Below are positions 41,868 through 49,711 of a stretch of DNA of 49,711 nt, in pieces. A model generated the notes under the pieces. That model saw nothing but the letters and a program-made list of their open reading frames with translations, was not told the DNA's origin and ran no database searches. The translations under genes were made by a program, and so were the position numbers. Location: assembly GCA_900543505.1 (NCBI GenBank), contig UQSB01000012.1:1-49711 (forward strand). Direction: 5' to 3'. How positions within the stretch are numbered: the stretch's first letter is position 1; every line of letters starts with the position of its first letter. This DNA is from an uncultured Collinsella sp. (lineage in GTDB: Bacteria; Actinomycetota; Coriobacteriia; Coriobacteriales; Coriobacteriaceae).

Positions 41868-44339
41868 ATGCGGCATGTGCATATTCATGTGACGGGCATT
41901 GTGCAGGGCGTTGGCATGCGACCGTTTGTGTATCGCGAGGCCATGGCGCATGGCATTTGCGGATGGGTGCTCAATGCGGGCGACGGCGTGCATATCGAGG
42001 CGCACGCTCCGGCCGATGCGCTCGATGCTTTTGTTGCCGCGCTTTCTGAGCATGCGCCTGCGGCAGCCCGCGTTGAGCGAGTCGATGTTGCGGATTTGGG
42101 GCCTGGCGGCTGGAGCGCTGCCGATGAGCGGGGCTTTCGCATTGCGGCATCGCAGGATCAGACCGCGCACACGACGCTCGTCTCGCCCGATATCGCTACC
42201 TGCGACGATTGCCTGCGCGAGTTGTTCGATTCCGCCGACCGACGCTATCACTACCCCTTTATCAACTGCACTAACTGCGGGCCGCGCTTTACCATCATCC
42301 GCTCGCTGCCTTACGATCGAGCGGCCACCTCGATGGATTGTTTTCCCCTGTGTCCCAAGTGCGCCGCGGAGTATGCCGACCCACTCGACCGGCGTTTTCA
42401 CGCGCAGCCCGATGCCTGCTTTGATTGCGGGCCGCATATTACGTGGCGCGAGGCTGTGAACGGCGATGCGTGCGGGAATTCGTCCGCGACACCGGCCGTC
42501 GGCACCACACGCGAGGCCAGCGACGCCATTATCGACCGCTGTGTTGAGTTGCTGGCCAACGGCGGTATCGTCGCCATCAAGGGCCTGGGCGGATTCCATC
42601 TAGCCTGTGACGCTGCCAACGAGCAGGCGGTGGCCGAGTTACGCCATCGCAAACGCCGCAGCAACAAGCCGCTTGCCGTCATGGTGCGCGACCTTGCTGA
42701 TACCGAGCGCCTGTGTCATATCGACGATGCTGAACGCGATCTGCTCGCCGGCAGTATCCGCCCCATCGTGCTGCTGCGCCGACGTGCCGTTTGCGGGAGC
42801 GACGACGATTCTCCCGACGCCCTCGTACTCGCGCTGTCCATCGCGCACGACCTGCCCGAGCTCGGCGTTATGCTCCCCTACACCCCGCTTCAGCATCTGT
42901 TGCTTGCCGCGGCAGAAGCCCGCGGTATGCACGCGCTCGTCATGACCAGCGGCAACCTGAGCGAAGAACCCATCGAGACCGACGACAACCTTGCCTGGGA
43001 ACACCTCGTTGCCGTCGGCATCGCCGATGCGCTGCTCGGTAACGACCGCGCAATTCTGTCGCGCTACGACGACTCTGTGGTACGCGTGGTCGACGGCGCC
43101 GTTATGCCCGTGCGCCGCGCCCGCGGATACGCTCCGCAGCCGCTGCCGTTGCCGGCGCTCGACGGCGCTCCGTCCTGCGTGCTCGCCTGCGGGCCACAAC
43201 AAAAGGCCACGATCGCGCTCACGCGTGAAGGGACGAACGGCGAGGCGACCTGTTTTGTGTCGCAGCATATCGGCGATGTTGAAAACGGCGGGACCTTCGA
43301 TGCCTGGAACGCCGCGCGCACGCGCTTGGAAGATCTTTTTGACTTGGCGCCCGCCGCCTTGGCCTGCGATGTACACCCCAGCTATCTATCGGGCCAGTGG
43401 GCGCGCGAGCAGGCGCGAAAATGCAATCTGCCGCTCGTCGAGGTGCAGCACCATCATGCGCATATCGCGAGCGTAATGGCCGAGGCCATCGCCGCGGGCC
43501 AGCTTACAACCGACGCGCGTGTCCTTGGCATCGCCTTTGACGGCACCGGCGCCGGCACCGATGGGACCATTTGGGGCGGCGAGTTTCTTGTCGCTGGCCT
43601 TGCTGACTTTGAGCGCGCAGCGCATCTGCGCACTTGGGCCCTACCCGGTGGCGTAGCGTCCGTACGCGATGCCCGCCGCAACGCCTTTGCCCTGCTCAGT
43701 GAGCTCGGCCTGCTCGAGCACCCAGGTGCCGCTCGGCTTTTGGACAGCCTCGACGAGCAAACGCGCCGCGTGACAGCCACCATGATCGAGCGCGGCATCA
43801 ACAGCCCGCGTACCAGCAGCATGGGGCGTCTCTTTGATGCCGCGGCAGCAATTCTGGGCATCTGCGACAAGGCAACCTACGAGGGCGAACCCGCCATAGA
43901 ACTCGAAGCCGCCGCCTGGCGCGCGTTCAGCAGTGAAAGTGCCTGCCCCGCCGGCAATATGGCCAGCTTTTCCGTAACCGAATCATCCCGTCCGGACGAC
44001 TGCCATGTTCTGAACTCCAGACCGCTTTTTGAGGCGCTTTTGGAGGGAATCAGGGCCGGCGCTGCGGCCTACAGGCTAGCGCTCGACTTCCATATCGCCA
44101 TCGCGCGCTCTTCGGCACGAATTGCACGCGAAATCTGCGCGCGCGAAGGCATCGATACCGTCGCGCTCTCGGGCGGCGTGTTCATGAACCGACTTTTGCT
44201 TCAGCTCCTCACCCGCGAGCTTAAAGACGCAGGCCTTACGGTCTTGGTTCCCCAAACCGTGCCCGTTAACGACGGCTGCATCGCCTACGGTCAGGCGGCA
44301 GTCGCACGCACTCGCCTCGCGCAGGTCGCACCGCAATAG
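41868..44339 (+). CDS. hypF: Carbamoyltransferase HypF
   Basis: 823 residues. HypF makes carbamoyl-adenylate from carbamoyl phosphate and passes the group to HypE for the CN ligands of [NiFe] hydrogenase. In order: acylphosphatase domain (GIVQGVGMRPFVY, 10-22), zinc-finger region (CDDCLRELFD, CTNCGPRF, CPKC, CFDCGPH), YrdC-like domain (KRRSNKPLAVMVRD), and the Kae1-like domain (QHHHAHIASVMAE, ALSGGVFMNRLLLQ). The start has GAGGGG six bases upstream. It is first in the hypF-C-D-E run, 42 bp after nikR. Confidence 0.97.
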   Translation: MRHVHIHVTGIVQGVGMRPFVYREAMAHGICGWVLNAGDGVHIEAHAPADALDAFVAALSEHAPAAARVERVDVADLGPGGWSAADERGFRIAASQDQTAHTTLVSPDIATCDDCLRELFDSADRRYHYPFINCTNCGPRFTIIRSLPYDRAATSMDCFPLCPKCAAEYADPLDRRFHAQPDACFDCGPHITWREAVNGDACGNSSATPAVGTTREASDAIIDRCVELLANGGIVAIKGLGGFHLACDAANEQAVAELRHRKRRSNKPLAVMVRDLADTERLCHIDDAERDLLAGSIRPIVLLRRRAVCGSDDDSPDALVLALSIAHDLPELGVMLPYTPLQHLLLAAAEARGMHALVMTSGNLSEEPIETDDNLAWEHLVAVGIADALLGNDRAILSRYDDSVVRVVDGAVMPVRRARGYAPQPLPLPALDGAPSCVLACGPQQKATIALTREGTNGEATCFVSQHIGDVENGGTFDAWNAARTRLEDLFDLAPAALACDVHPSYLSGQWAREQARKCNLPLVEVQHHHAHIASVMAEAIAAGQLTTDARVLGIAFDGTGAGTDGTIWGGEFLVAGLADFERAAHLRTWALPGGVASVRDARRNAFALLSELGLLEHPGAARLLDSLDEQTRRVTATMIERGINSPRTSSMGRLFDAAAAILGICDKATYEGEPAIELEAAAWRAFSSESACPAGNMASFSVTESSRPDDCHVLNSRPLFEALLEGIRAGAAAYRLALDFHIAIARSSARIAREICAREGIDTVALSGGVFMNRLLLQLLTRELKDAGLTVLVPQTVPVNDGCIAYGQAAVARTRLAQVAPQ

Positions 44340-44470
44340 GCTGTTTGGCCAGCCTGCGCGCCGCCGTCTCACAGGTGTAACGCGTTTGCTCGTGACTCCC
44401 GCGAGCGCTACCATCAACTGATGGGTAATTAGGCGCCTATCCAGCGCAAAACGTATAAAAGGGGAACATT

Positions 44471-44731
44471 ATGTGCCTTGCCGTTCCCGGTAAAGTAGTC
44501 AAACGCGACGACGACCTCAAGGCCACCGTCGACATGATGGGCATCGAGCGCCCCGTGTCGCTGCGACTCGTGCCGACGGCGCAGGTAGGCGATTATGTTC
44601 TCGTGCATGCCGGTTTTGGCATCCAGATTGTCGATAAGCAGGAAGCACAAGAGACACTCGAGCTGGTCAACACCATGACCGAACTGGTCGAAGAAGACCA
44701 GTTGGCCACCAACCCGGCGGCGACTTACTAG
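44471..44731 (+). CDS. hypC: Hydrogenase maturation chaperone HypC
   Basis: 86 residues, usual size. It starts MCLAVPGKV; Cys2 is the key residue that binds the Fe(CN)2CO unit with HypD and then docks on the hydrogenase large subunit. GGGGAACATT precedes the ATG. Its stop overlaps the hypD GTG by one base. The 130 bp before it holds no gene. Confidence 0.96.
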   Translation: MCLAVPGKVVKRDDDLKATVDMMGIERPVSLRLVPTAQVGDYVLVHAGFGIQIVDKQEAQETLELVNTMTELVEEDQLATNPAATY

Positions 44732-45843
44732 TGGCGCCCGAGCAGCCGGCTCGCTCCGGTATCGACTTCTCGGCATTCCGCGATCCCAAGCTGGCTCGCG
44801 AGCTCATCGAGCGCATTCATGAGCTTGTCGGCGACCGCGCCATCAACCTTATGGAAGTCTGCGGCACGCATACCGTGAGCATCGGGCGCTACGGCTTTCG
44901 CTCCATTATGCCTGCCGGGCTCAAACTGCTGAGCGGTCCGGGTTGCCCCGTCTGCGTTACCGCCAACCGCGATATCGACCATGCAATCGCGCTCGCCAAG
45001 ATGGACGGCGCCATCATCACCTCCTTTGGCGACATGATGCGCGTGCCCGGGTCGTCTACCTCGCTCGCCGCGCAAAAGGCGTCGGGGCGCGATATTCGCA
45101 TTGTGTACTCCCCGCTCGACGCGCTCGACATTGCCGAGCAAAACCCCGATCGCCCGGTCATTTTTATGGGCGTGGGCTTTGAGACCACAACGCCCACCAT
45201 CGCCGCCGCCATTTTGGAGGCCGATGCACGCGGGCTCCAGAACTTCTCGGTCTATTGCGCCCACAAGACCACGCCGCCGGCGCTATGCGCGATTGCCAAC
45301 GATTCCGAGACCACCATCGACGGCTTTATCCTGCCGGGCCACGTCGCCACCATCACGGGCTTGGCCCCCTTTGACTTTTTGGTCGACGAGTTTAAGACTC
45401 CAGGCGTGGTAACGGGATTTGAGCCGGTCGACATCTTGCAGGGTATCTGCATGCTGGTCCAGATGGTTGTTGAGGGGCAGCCCGCGATCGACAACGCCTA
45501 CCGCCGCGGCGTCAATGCCGACGGCAACCCCGTGGCGCGCCAACTGGTCGAGCAGGTATTTGAGCCGTGCGATACCACATGGCGCGGATTGGGGCCGATT
45601 GCCAACTCGGGCCTTTCCATCCGCCCCGAGTTCTCGCGCTTTGATGCCCGCGTTCGCTTTGACGTGCCCGTTGAGGCGACGGTTGAGCCGCGCGGATGCC
45701 GCTGCGGCGACGTGCTGCGCGGGGCCATTACACCGAGCGACTGCCCTCTGTTCGGCCAAGCTTGTACACCCGAGCATCCCGTCGGCCCCTGCATGGTGAG
45801 TTCCGAGGGCAGCTGTGCAGCATATTTCCGCTACCGAGGCTAA
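44731..45843 (+). CDS. hypD: Hydrogenase maturation Fe-S protein HypD
   Basis: 370 residues. HypD carries a [4Fe-4S] cluster and is the scaffold on which the Fe(CN)2CO group is built with HypC. Motifs: EVCGTHTVSIGRYG, LLSGPGCPVCVT, GFETTTPTIAAA, LPGHVATITG and the C-terminal cysteine set (RGCRCGDVLRG, DCPLFGQACTPEHPVGPCMVS). Start is GTG overlapping the hypC stop. Confidence 0.97.
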   Translation: MAPEQPARSGIDFSAFRDPKLARELIERIHELVGDRAINLMEVCGTHTVSIGRYGFRSIMPAGLKLLSGPGCPVCVTANRDIDHAIALAKMDGAIITSFGDMMRVPGSSTSLAAQKASGRDIRIVYSPLDALDIAEQNPDRPVIFMGVGFETTTPTIAAAILEADARGLQNFSVYCAHKTTPPALCAIANDSETTIDGFILPGHVATITGLAPFDFLVDEFKTPGVVTGFEPVDILQGICMLVQMVVEGQPAIDNAYRRGVNADGNPVARQLVEQVFEPCDTTWRGLGPIANSGLSIRPEFSRFDARVRFDVPVEATVEPRGCRCGDVLRGAITPSDCPLFGQACTPEHPVGPCMVSSEGSCAAYFRYRG

Positions 45844-45927
45844 TGGGTTCCGCCGCTCTAACGAACGGCGGGCCGGTCGACGCTGCACCTCACCCATATA
45901 ATTCCGTCCTCGATTGGAGTTTTCGAT

Positions 45928-46962
45928 ATGTCCCGTACTGCCACCGATAGCACTGTCCTGTTGGGCCACGGCTCTGGCGGCCAGATGATGAAACGCATCA
46001 TCGATGAGGTCTTTTTGGATGCCTTTGGGTCGCCCGAACTGCTCGAGGGCAACGATGCCGGCGTCGCTGCGCTGCCCGCGAGCGGGCGCATCGCCATGTC
46101 GACCGACAGCTTTGTAGTCTCGCCGCAGTTCTTCCCCGGCGGCAATATCGGCCGCCTCGCCGTGTGCGGAACCGTCAACGACGTCGCGACCTCGGGCGCC
46201 AACGTGCGCTACCTATCGTGCGGTTTTATCCTCGAAGAGGGCTACCCCATGGACAAGCTCCACCAGATTGTGCAGACGATGGCCGAAACGGCACGCGAGA
46301 CAGGCGTGTCCATAATCACGGGCGACACCAAGGTGGTCGAGCGCGGCGGGGCCGACGGCGTCTACATCAATACCGCCGGCGTGGGCGAGGTGCCCGAGGG
46401 CGTGGCGCTCAGCGGCGCCAACTGCCAGCCTGGCGATGTCATCCTGGTGTCGGGTACACTCGGCGACCACGGTATCGCCATCATGAGTCAGCGCGAGGGT
46501 CTGGCGTTTTCGAGCACCATCGAAAGCGACGCCGCGCCGCTCAACCACCTGATTGCCGATGTGCTTGCCGCAGCACCCGACACACGCTGCTTCCGCGACC
46601 CCACGCGCGGTGGCCTGGCCTCGACGCTCAACGAGTTTGCGCAGGCCAGCGGTGTTGCCATGGAAATCGACGAGGACGATGTACCCGTGCGCCCCGACGT
46701 GCAGGCAGCCTGCGAGATGCTCGGCTACGATGTGCTGCAGGTGGCAAACGAGGGCAAGATGGTCGCCGTGGTGCCGGCCGAGCAGGCCGTTGCCGCACTG
46801 GCCGCCATGCGCGCCGCCCGCTACGGCGAGAACGCCGCCATCATCGGTCGCGTGCTGCCACTTGCCGAGGGCGCCCGTCCCGCCGTGCGCGTGCGCACCG
46901 GCTGGGGTTCGACCCGCATCCTCGACATGCTCGTAGGAGAGCAGCTGCCGAGAATTTGCTAA
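45928..46962 (+). CDS. hypE: Carbamoyl dehydratase HypE
   Basis: 344 residues. HypE dehydrates the thiocarbamate on its C-terminal cysteine to thiocyanate, the CN donor. It has the AIR-synthase-like fold: LLGHGSGGQMMKRIID, TDSFVVSPQFFPGGNIG, VNDVATSGA, DPTRGGLASTLNEFA, and the required ending PRIC with Cys344 as the last residue. GGAG lies eight bases before the ATG. It closes the hyp run. Confidence 0.97.
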   Translation: MSRTATDSTVLLGHGSGGQMMKRIIDEVFLDAFGSPELLEGNDAGVAALPASGRIAMSTDSFVVSPQFFPGGNIGRLAVCGTVNDVATSGANVRYLSCGFILEEGYPMDKLHQIVQTMAETARETGVSIITGDTKVVERGGADGVYINTAGVGEVPEGVALSGANCQPGDVILVSGTLGDHGIAIMSQREGLAFSSTIESDAAPLNHLIADVLAAAPDTRCFRDPTRGGLASTLNEFAQASGVAMEIDEDDVPVRPDVQAACEMLGYDVLQVANEGKMVAVVPAEQAVAALAAMRAARYGENAAIIGRVLPLAEGARPAVRVRTGWGSTRILDMLVGEQLPRIC

Positions 46963-47067
46963 CGACAAAGGCTCAGGGCTATTAAAGATATTCAGATTCC
47001 AAACATGCCCGGCACGCATGCCCAGTATCATGGGGTGCGTTTTACAACTCAAGCGGCAGGAGCACCC

Positions 47068-47736
47068 ATGGCAGCAGCTTTTTCCCATGTGATCTTTGAC
47101 CTGGACGGCACCATTCTCAACACGCTCGAGGACCTGGCGGCCGCCGGCAACCATACCTGCGAGATGCACGGCTGGCCCACGTTTGCCGTAGACGAGTACC
47201 GCTACAAGGTGGGAAACGGCATGCTCAAGCTGGTTGAGCGTTTTATGCCTGCCGAATATGCGGGCGACGGTCGCATGTTTGAGCAGACGCTTGCCGAGTT
47301 TAGGGCTTACTACGGCGAGCACAAGGAGGACCACACCGCCCCCTATGCCGGCACGATCGAGATGCTCGACCGCCTACGCGCCGCGGGCGTTCAGCTTGCC
47401 GTGCTCACCAACAAGGACCACGTCTCGGCGGCTCCGCTTATTGAGAAGTATTTTGGTTCCGAGCGCTTTGCGCTGGTACAGGGCCGTGTCGATGCGTTTC
47501 CTCCCAAGCCCGAGGCGCCTGTTACGCTGCATGCGATGAAAGAGCTAGGCGCCGATCCGGCAACCACACTCTATGTAGGCGATTCCAATGTCGATATCCT
47601 GACCGGTCACAATGCCGGCCTCAAGAGCGCCGGTGTCACCTGGGGCTTCCGCGGCCGCGCAGAGCTGGAGGCCGCCGGCGCCGACTACGTGGTGGACACC
47701 CAGGACGAGCTCGCGGCGCTGATTCTGGGCGAGTAA
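47068..47736 (+). CDS. HAD-family phosphatase, phosphoglycolate phosphatase-like
   Basis: 222 residues. HAD motif I is FDLDGTILNT (nucleophile D11, acid D13), motif II VLTNKD, motif III lysine in PPKPEAP, motif IV YVGDSNVDILTGHNAG. The helical cap and length fit the Gph/PgmB-like subfamily; I infer phosphoglycolate or a similar small sugar phosphate as substrate. The start at 47068 has CAGGAG five bases upstream. It is 105 bp after hypE and probably independent. Confidence 0.85.
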   Translation: MAAAFSHVIFDLDGTILNTLEDLAAAGNHTCEMHGWPTFAVDEYRYKVGNGMLKLVERFMPAEYAGDGRMFEQTLAEFRAYYGEHKEDHTAPYAGTIEMLDRLRAAGVQLAVLTNKDHVSAAPLIEKYFGSERFALVQGRVDAFPPKPEAPVTLHAMKELGADPATTLYVGDSNVDILTGHNAGLKSAGVTWGFRGRAELEAAGADYVVDTQDELAALILGE

Positions 47737-47778
47737 CGAGCGACACTGCTTAACGCAGCTGCGACAATTCTTCCGCGC

Positions 47779-47916
47779 GGAAAGCGCATCCCGTTTTGAA
47801 GCTCCGGAATGGGATGCGCTTTCCGTTTGAGGCGCATCAGGGAAACCGCATCCCGTTTCAGAGCAATATTCCGGGTCGCACTTTCCGCAACCCACGCCAT
47901 CCGGAAATCGTGACCC
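47779..47916. repeat. Array of five alternately inverted 14-bp repeats
   Basis: Units at 47779-47792 (+), 47811-47824 (-), 47841-47854 (+), 47873-47886 (-) and 47903-47916 (+). Start-to-start steps are 32, 30, 32 and 30 bp, identical to the array at 305-503. The best-kept units are GGAAAGCGCATCCC and GGAAACCGCATCCC. Spacers differ from those of the first array. TTCGGCCAAATA follows, shared with the pair at 24889-24934. Confidence 0.88.
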
Positions 47917-48003
47917 GCTATTCGGCCAAATACCGGCTCGTATTTTCCCGAGCATTCGATGCAACGCTGGCGCAAGGAGTGTCCCCAACTGCCGGCAGAA
48001 AAG

Positions 48004-48209
48004 GAACGTCCCCAAGTGCCGCCCCAATGACTACCATGGCAACGCCGCAGGTAGAGGGCGGACAGCGAGCGGGCACCAGAGCGAACAAATTGGCATGAAA
48101 AGAGGACGGCATAGACCTTCTGGTCATGCCGTCCTCTTTGAATGACAAGTTGTCGCTCTGGTGCCCGCGCAGCGTCGAGCAGTTGCGGCGTTTGGTAAAA
48201 CGCCGCAAC
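48004..48209. ncRNA. Candidate structured element, copy 2
   Basis: Same order as 20121-20322. On the plus strand: GAACGTCCCC; GGCAACGCCG; GGACAGCGA; a 15-bp stem (48069-48083 with 48154-48168) holding CCAGAGCG; an inner 14-bp hairpin (48099-48112 with 48126-48139); GCAGCGTCGAGC; and a 12-bp hairpin GTTGCGGCGTTT/AAACGCCGCAAC (48182-48193, 48198-48209) with loop GGTA. The arms differ from copy 1 at several positions, yet both pair fully. It ends 3 bp from the stop of the lipoprotein gene. Confidence 0.6.
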
Positions 48210-48212
48210 AAA

Positions 48213-48770
48213 CTAGCTCAGCATTGCATCCATCATCTCGGAGTTGACAGAGTCGTCGGCAGACCACTCGCCGTCGTCGTTGCAGGTGTACTTGAAGATA
48301 ACCGTGGTCTTCCTGGGCTCGGTTGCCTTGGTCACATCGACCATAACCTGACCTGCCATCTTGTACAGCTCGTCATCGGAAGGAACCGTATCAAGCGCGG
48401 CGACCTTCTCCTGATACTGGGTGGAGAAGTCCTCGACGATCTTGTTCATGGACTTGCAGGTGATGGAGACCTCGGCGGTCGCGACACCCTTGTCCTCGTC
48501 GACCGTCACGTCGCCGATCTCGTAGTCAAAGCCTTCGAGATAGGTCTTGGCATACTCCTTGGGATCGATACCCAGCTGCTCGAACTCGTCGCCCGAAGCC
48601 TCCTCCAGACCAGAAAGGAACTCGTCGCCACCGTTCTTGACCTCGTCAAACTGAGTCGTAAGATCCTCGGTGATGAGTTCCTCGATCGAAGGGCCTCCAC
48701 AACCGGAAAGCACGACCACGCATGCAACCAAAACGGCCATGAGGGGCGCAAGCAGCAGCTTCTTTTTCAT
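48213..48770 (-). CDS. Putative lipoprotein, unknown function
   Basis: 185 residues from the ATG at 48770, which has GGGAGG six bases upstream. A lipoprotein signal peptide (MKKKLLLAPLMAVLVACVVV) ends in the lipobox LSGC with C24 as the lipidated residue. The mature part is small, acidic and alpha/beta (about 160 residues; IEELITEDLTTQFDEVKNGG, VTVDEDKGVATAEVSITCKS), ending EMMDAMLS. It resembles small lipoproteins of the DUF5105 kind, from memory and without proof. Single gene. The structured element begins right after its stop. Confidence 0.75.
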   Translation of the reverse strand: MKKKLLLAPLMAVLVACVVVLSGCGGPSIEELITEDLTTQFDEVKNGGDEFLSGLEEASGDEFEQLGIDPKEYAKTYLEGFDYEIGDVTVDEDKGVATAEVSITCKSMNKIVEDFSTQYQEKVAALDTVPSDDELYKMAGQVMVDVTKATEPRKTTVIFKYTCNDDGEWSADDSVNSEMMDAMLS

Positions 48771-48950
48771 GTTGTTCCTCCCAATGAGCGGCACCGCGCT
48801 TCCCAGACGCGGCGCACGTTGTAATAAGTAAGCCCATACTATCCACTTATTAACACCCTCGACGGCACGAAGGCGCGGTCGGTTCGTTTTAGCGTCCGAA
48901 CGGTTTGCAAGCCCGCCCAACGTGCAATAAAACGCTTCCCCGCGGTGCAA

Positions 48951-48982
48951 TAAAAAAGGTGGCCGGACAACCCGACCACCTT
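48951..48982 (-). terminator. EIIA terminator
   Basis: AAGGTGGCCGG (48956-48966) pairs with CCGACCACCTT (48972-48982) with one mismatch; on the minus strand TTTTTTATTG follows. It lies 25 bp past the EIIA stop. Confidence 0.85.
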
Positions 48983-49006
48983 TGCACATCCTTTGGATGT
49001 CGCAGT

Positions 49007-49543
49007 TTACTTGCGGACGACCTTAACGATGGCGTCACCGGCGGCGACAGCGGAGTCGGCCTCGACGGCGAGTTCGACATCGGCAAACTCGGCGGTGTTG
49101 GACACAGCAACGACGACGCAGTCCTTGTAGCCGGCAGCGGCGATCTTGGCGCGGTCGATCTTGAGCATGGGCTGGCCGGCCTTCACGACGTCGTCGGCCT
49201 TGACGAAGCCCTCGAAGCCGTCGCCGTTCATGTTGACGGTATCGACGCCAACGTGCACCAGAACCTCGATGCCGCTATCGGACTGCAGGCCCACGGCGTG
49301 ACCCATGGTGACGGTCACCTTGCCGTCGCAGGGAGCGTAGACCAGATCGTCCTCGGGCCACACGGCGCAGCCCTTGCCCAGGACCTCGCCGCCAAAGACG
49401 GGATCGGGCACGTCGGCCATCTTGATGACCTTGCCCTTGACGGGCGAGCACAGCACGTCGGCGCCGGCAGAAGCAGAGATGGAGGACGGAGCAGCGGCAG
49501 TCGCGGGCTCAGCCTTCTTCTTGAACATGTCAAACAGACCCAT
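49007..49543 (-). CDS. crr: PTS glucose-family EIIA component
   Basis: 178 residues from the ATG at 49543, which has AGAGGAG seven bases upstream; the frame is open further upstream but lacks a ribosome site. The two histidines of EIIA(Glc) are H82 (TMGHAVGL) and H97 (EVLVHVGVDTVN), H97 being the phospho-acceptor. A short N-terminal lead with FKKKAEPATAAAP precedes the beta-sandwich. It passes phosphate from HPr to glucose- or sucrose-family permeases that lack their own IIA. It may also act in regulation. Single gene with a strong terminator; no IICB partner in the window. Confidence 0.93.
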   Translation of the reverse strand: MGLFDMFKKKAEPATAAAPSSISASAGADVLCSPVKGKVIKMADVPDPVFGGEVLGKGCAVWPEDDLVYAPCDGKVTVTMGHAVGLQSDSGIEVLVHVGVDTVNMNGDGFEGFVKADDVVKAGQPMLKIDRAKIAAAGYKDCVVVAVSNTAEFADVELAVEADSAVAAGDAIVKVVRK

Positions 49544-49711
49544 ACGTTTTCTCCTCTTGATTAAGCGCAACGTTGTGCGCATGCCTATGGTGATTATAGT
49601 GCCAAATGGTTCAAATGCTAAGGTGGGGACTCGAATCGCGAGCCCATCCCAACGCTCCTTGATTGGCAACTTCATCCGAACACTTCCCACATTCATCCGC
49701 ACATGTGCGGA
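49544..49711. other. Upstream flank of the EIIA gene
   Basis: No gene recognised in the last 168 bp. It holds the EIIA leader; a minus-strand TATAAT (plus ATTATA at 49594-49599) sits about 50 bp before the EIIA start and could be the -10 box. The last bases contain CCGCACATGTGCGG, a short palindrome cut close to the window edge. Confidence 0.4.

Overview
The window looks like a chromosomal segment of a high-GC gut actinobacterium of the class Coriobacteriia, most likely Collinsella. The reasons are the GC-rich coding sequence, a dnaK-grpE-dnaJ-hspR heat-shock cluster of actinobacterial type, a mannose-family PTS, nickel/hydrogenase maturation genes, NAD synthesis genes under a NiaR repressor, and a very large sortase-anchored surface protein with Cys/His-ribbon modules. 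The genus is an inference from gene content; no 16S gene is present.

Layout. 1-240: tRNA-Arg(CCU) with degenerate partial copies of its 3' end. 300-510: an array of short, alternately inverted, evenly spaced repeats. 529-3811 (minus): a mannose-family PTS operon (fused IIAB, IIC, IID, DUF956/ManO). 4190-7492 (minus): hypA and a large iron-sulfur flavoprotein, with a divergent TetR regulator and a multi-spanning membrane protein to the right (7681-9413). 9646-12926: an anchored acidic envelope protein, a DUF4143-type ATPase under a long palindrome, and a small Pro/Ala-rich protein. 13058-24615 (mostly minus): stress and metabolism, with clpB, a YbhJ-like aconitase-family hydratase, hspR, dnaJ, grpE and dnaK, interrupted by a small anchored protein flanked by duplicated palindromic repeats. 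25159-29416: a two-cluster ferredoxin, then niaR-nadC-nadB-nadA. 29901-37517: a 2538-residue LPxTG-like surface protein. 37759-39758: a LytTR response regulator and GHKL kinase. 39833-47736: a UDG-like protein, thioredoxin, a small helical protein, nikR, hypF, hypC, hypD, hypE and a phosphoglycolate phosphatase-like HAD protein. 48213-49543 (minus): a lipoprotein and a PTS EIIA(Glc).

How genes work together. NikR and HypA/C/D/E/F point to a [NiFe] hydrogenase, but no structural hydrogenase gene is in the window. NiaR sits in the operon it should control, and a perfect 19-bp-arm palindrome lies exactly between the -35 and -10 boxes of the nadA promoter. The clpB and dnaK upstream regions share a motif of roughly 40 bp, probably bound by HspR. 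The TetR gene and the flavoprotein gene share an intergenic region with three palindromes.

The most unusual content is intergenic. (1) A family of 14-bp units, consensus GGAAAsyGyrTCCC, alternates in orientation with start-to-start spacing of 32, 30, 32, 30 bp; it occurs at three places. (2) A structured element of about 200 bp occurs twice, each time abutting the stop codon of a minus-strand gene, with a 12-bp hairpin whose arms differ between copies by compensating changes around an invariant loop. (3) Palindromic units built on TGTAACA/TGTTACA form two duplicated blocks flanking a hypothetical gene. (4) Several other long inverted repeats are present. No transposase, integrase, CRISPR array with cas genes, or rRNA was seen.
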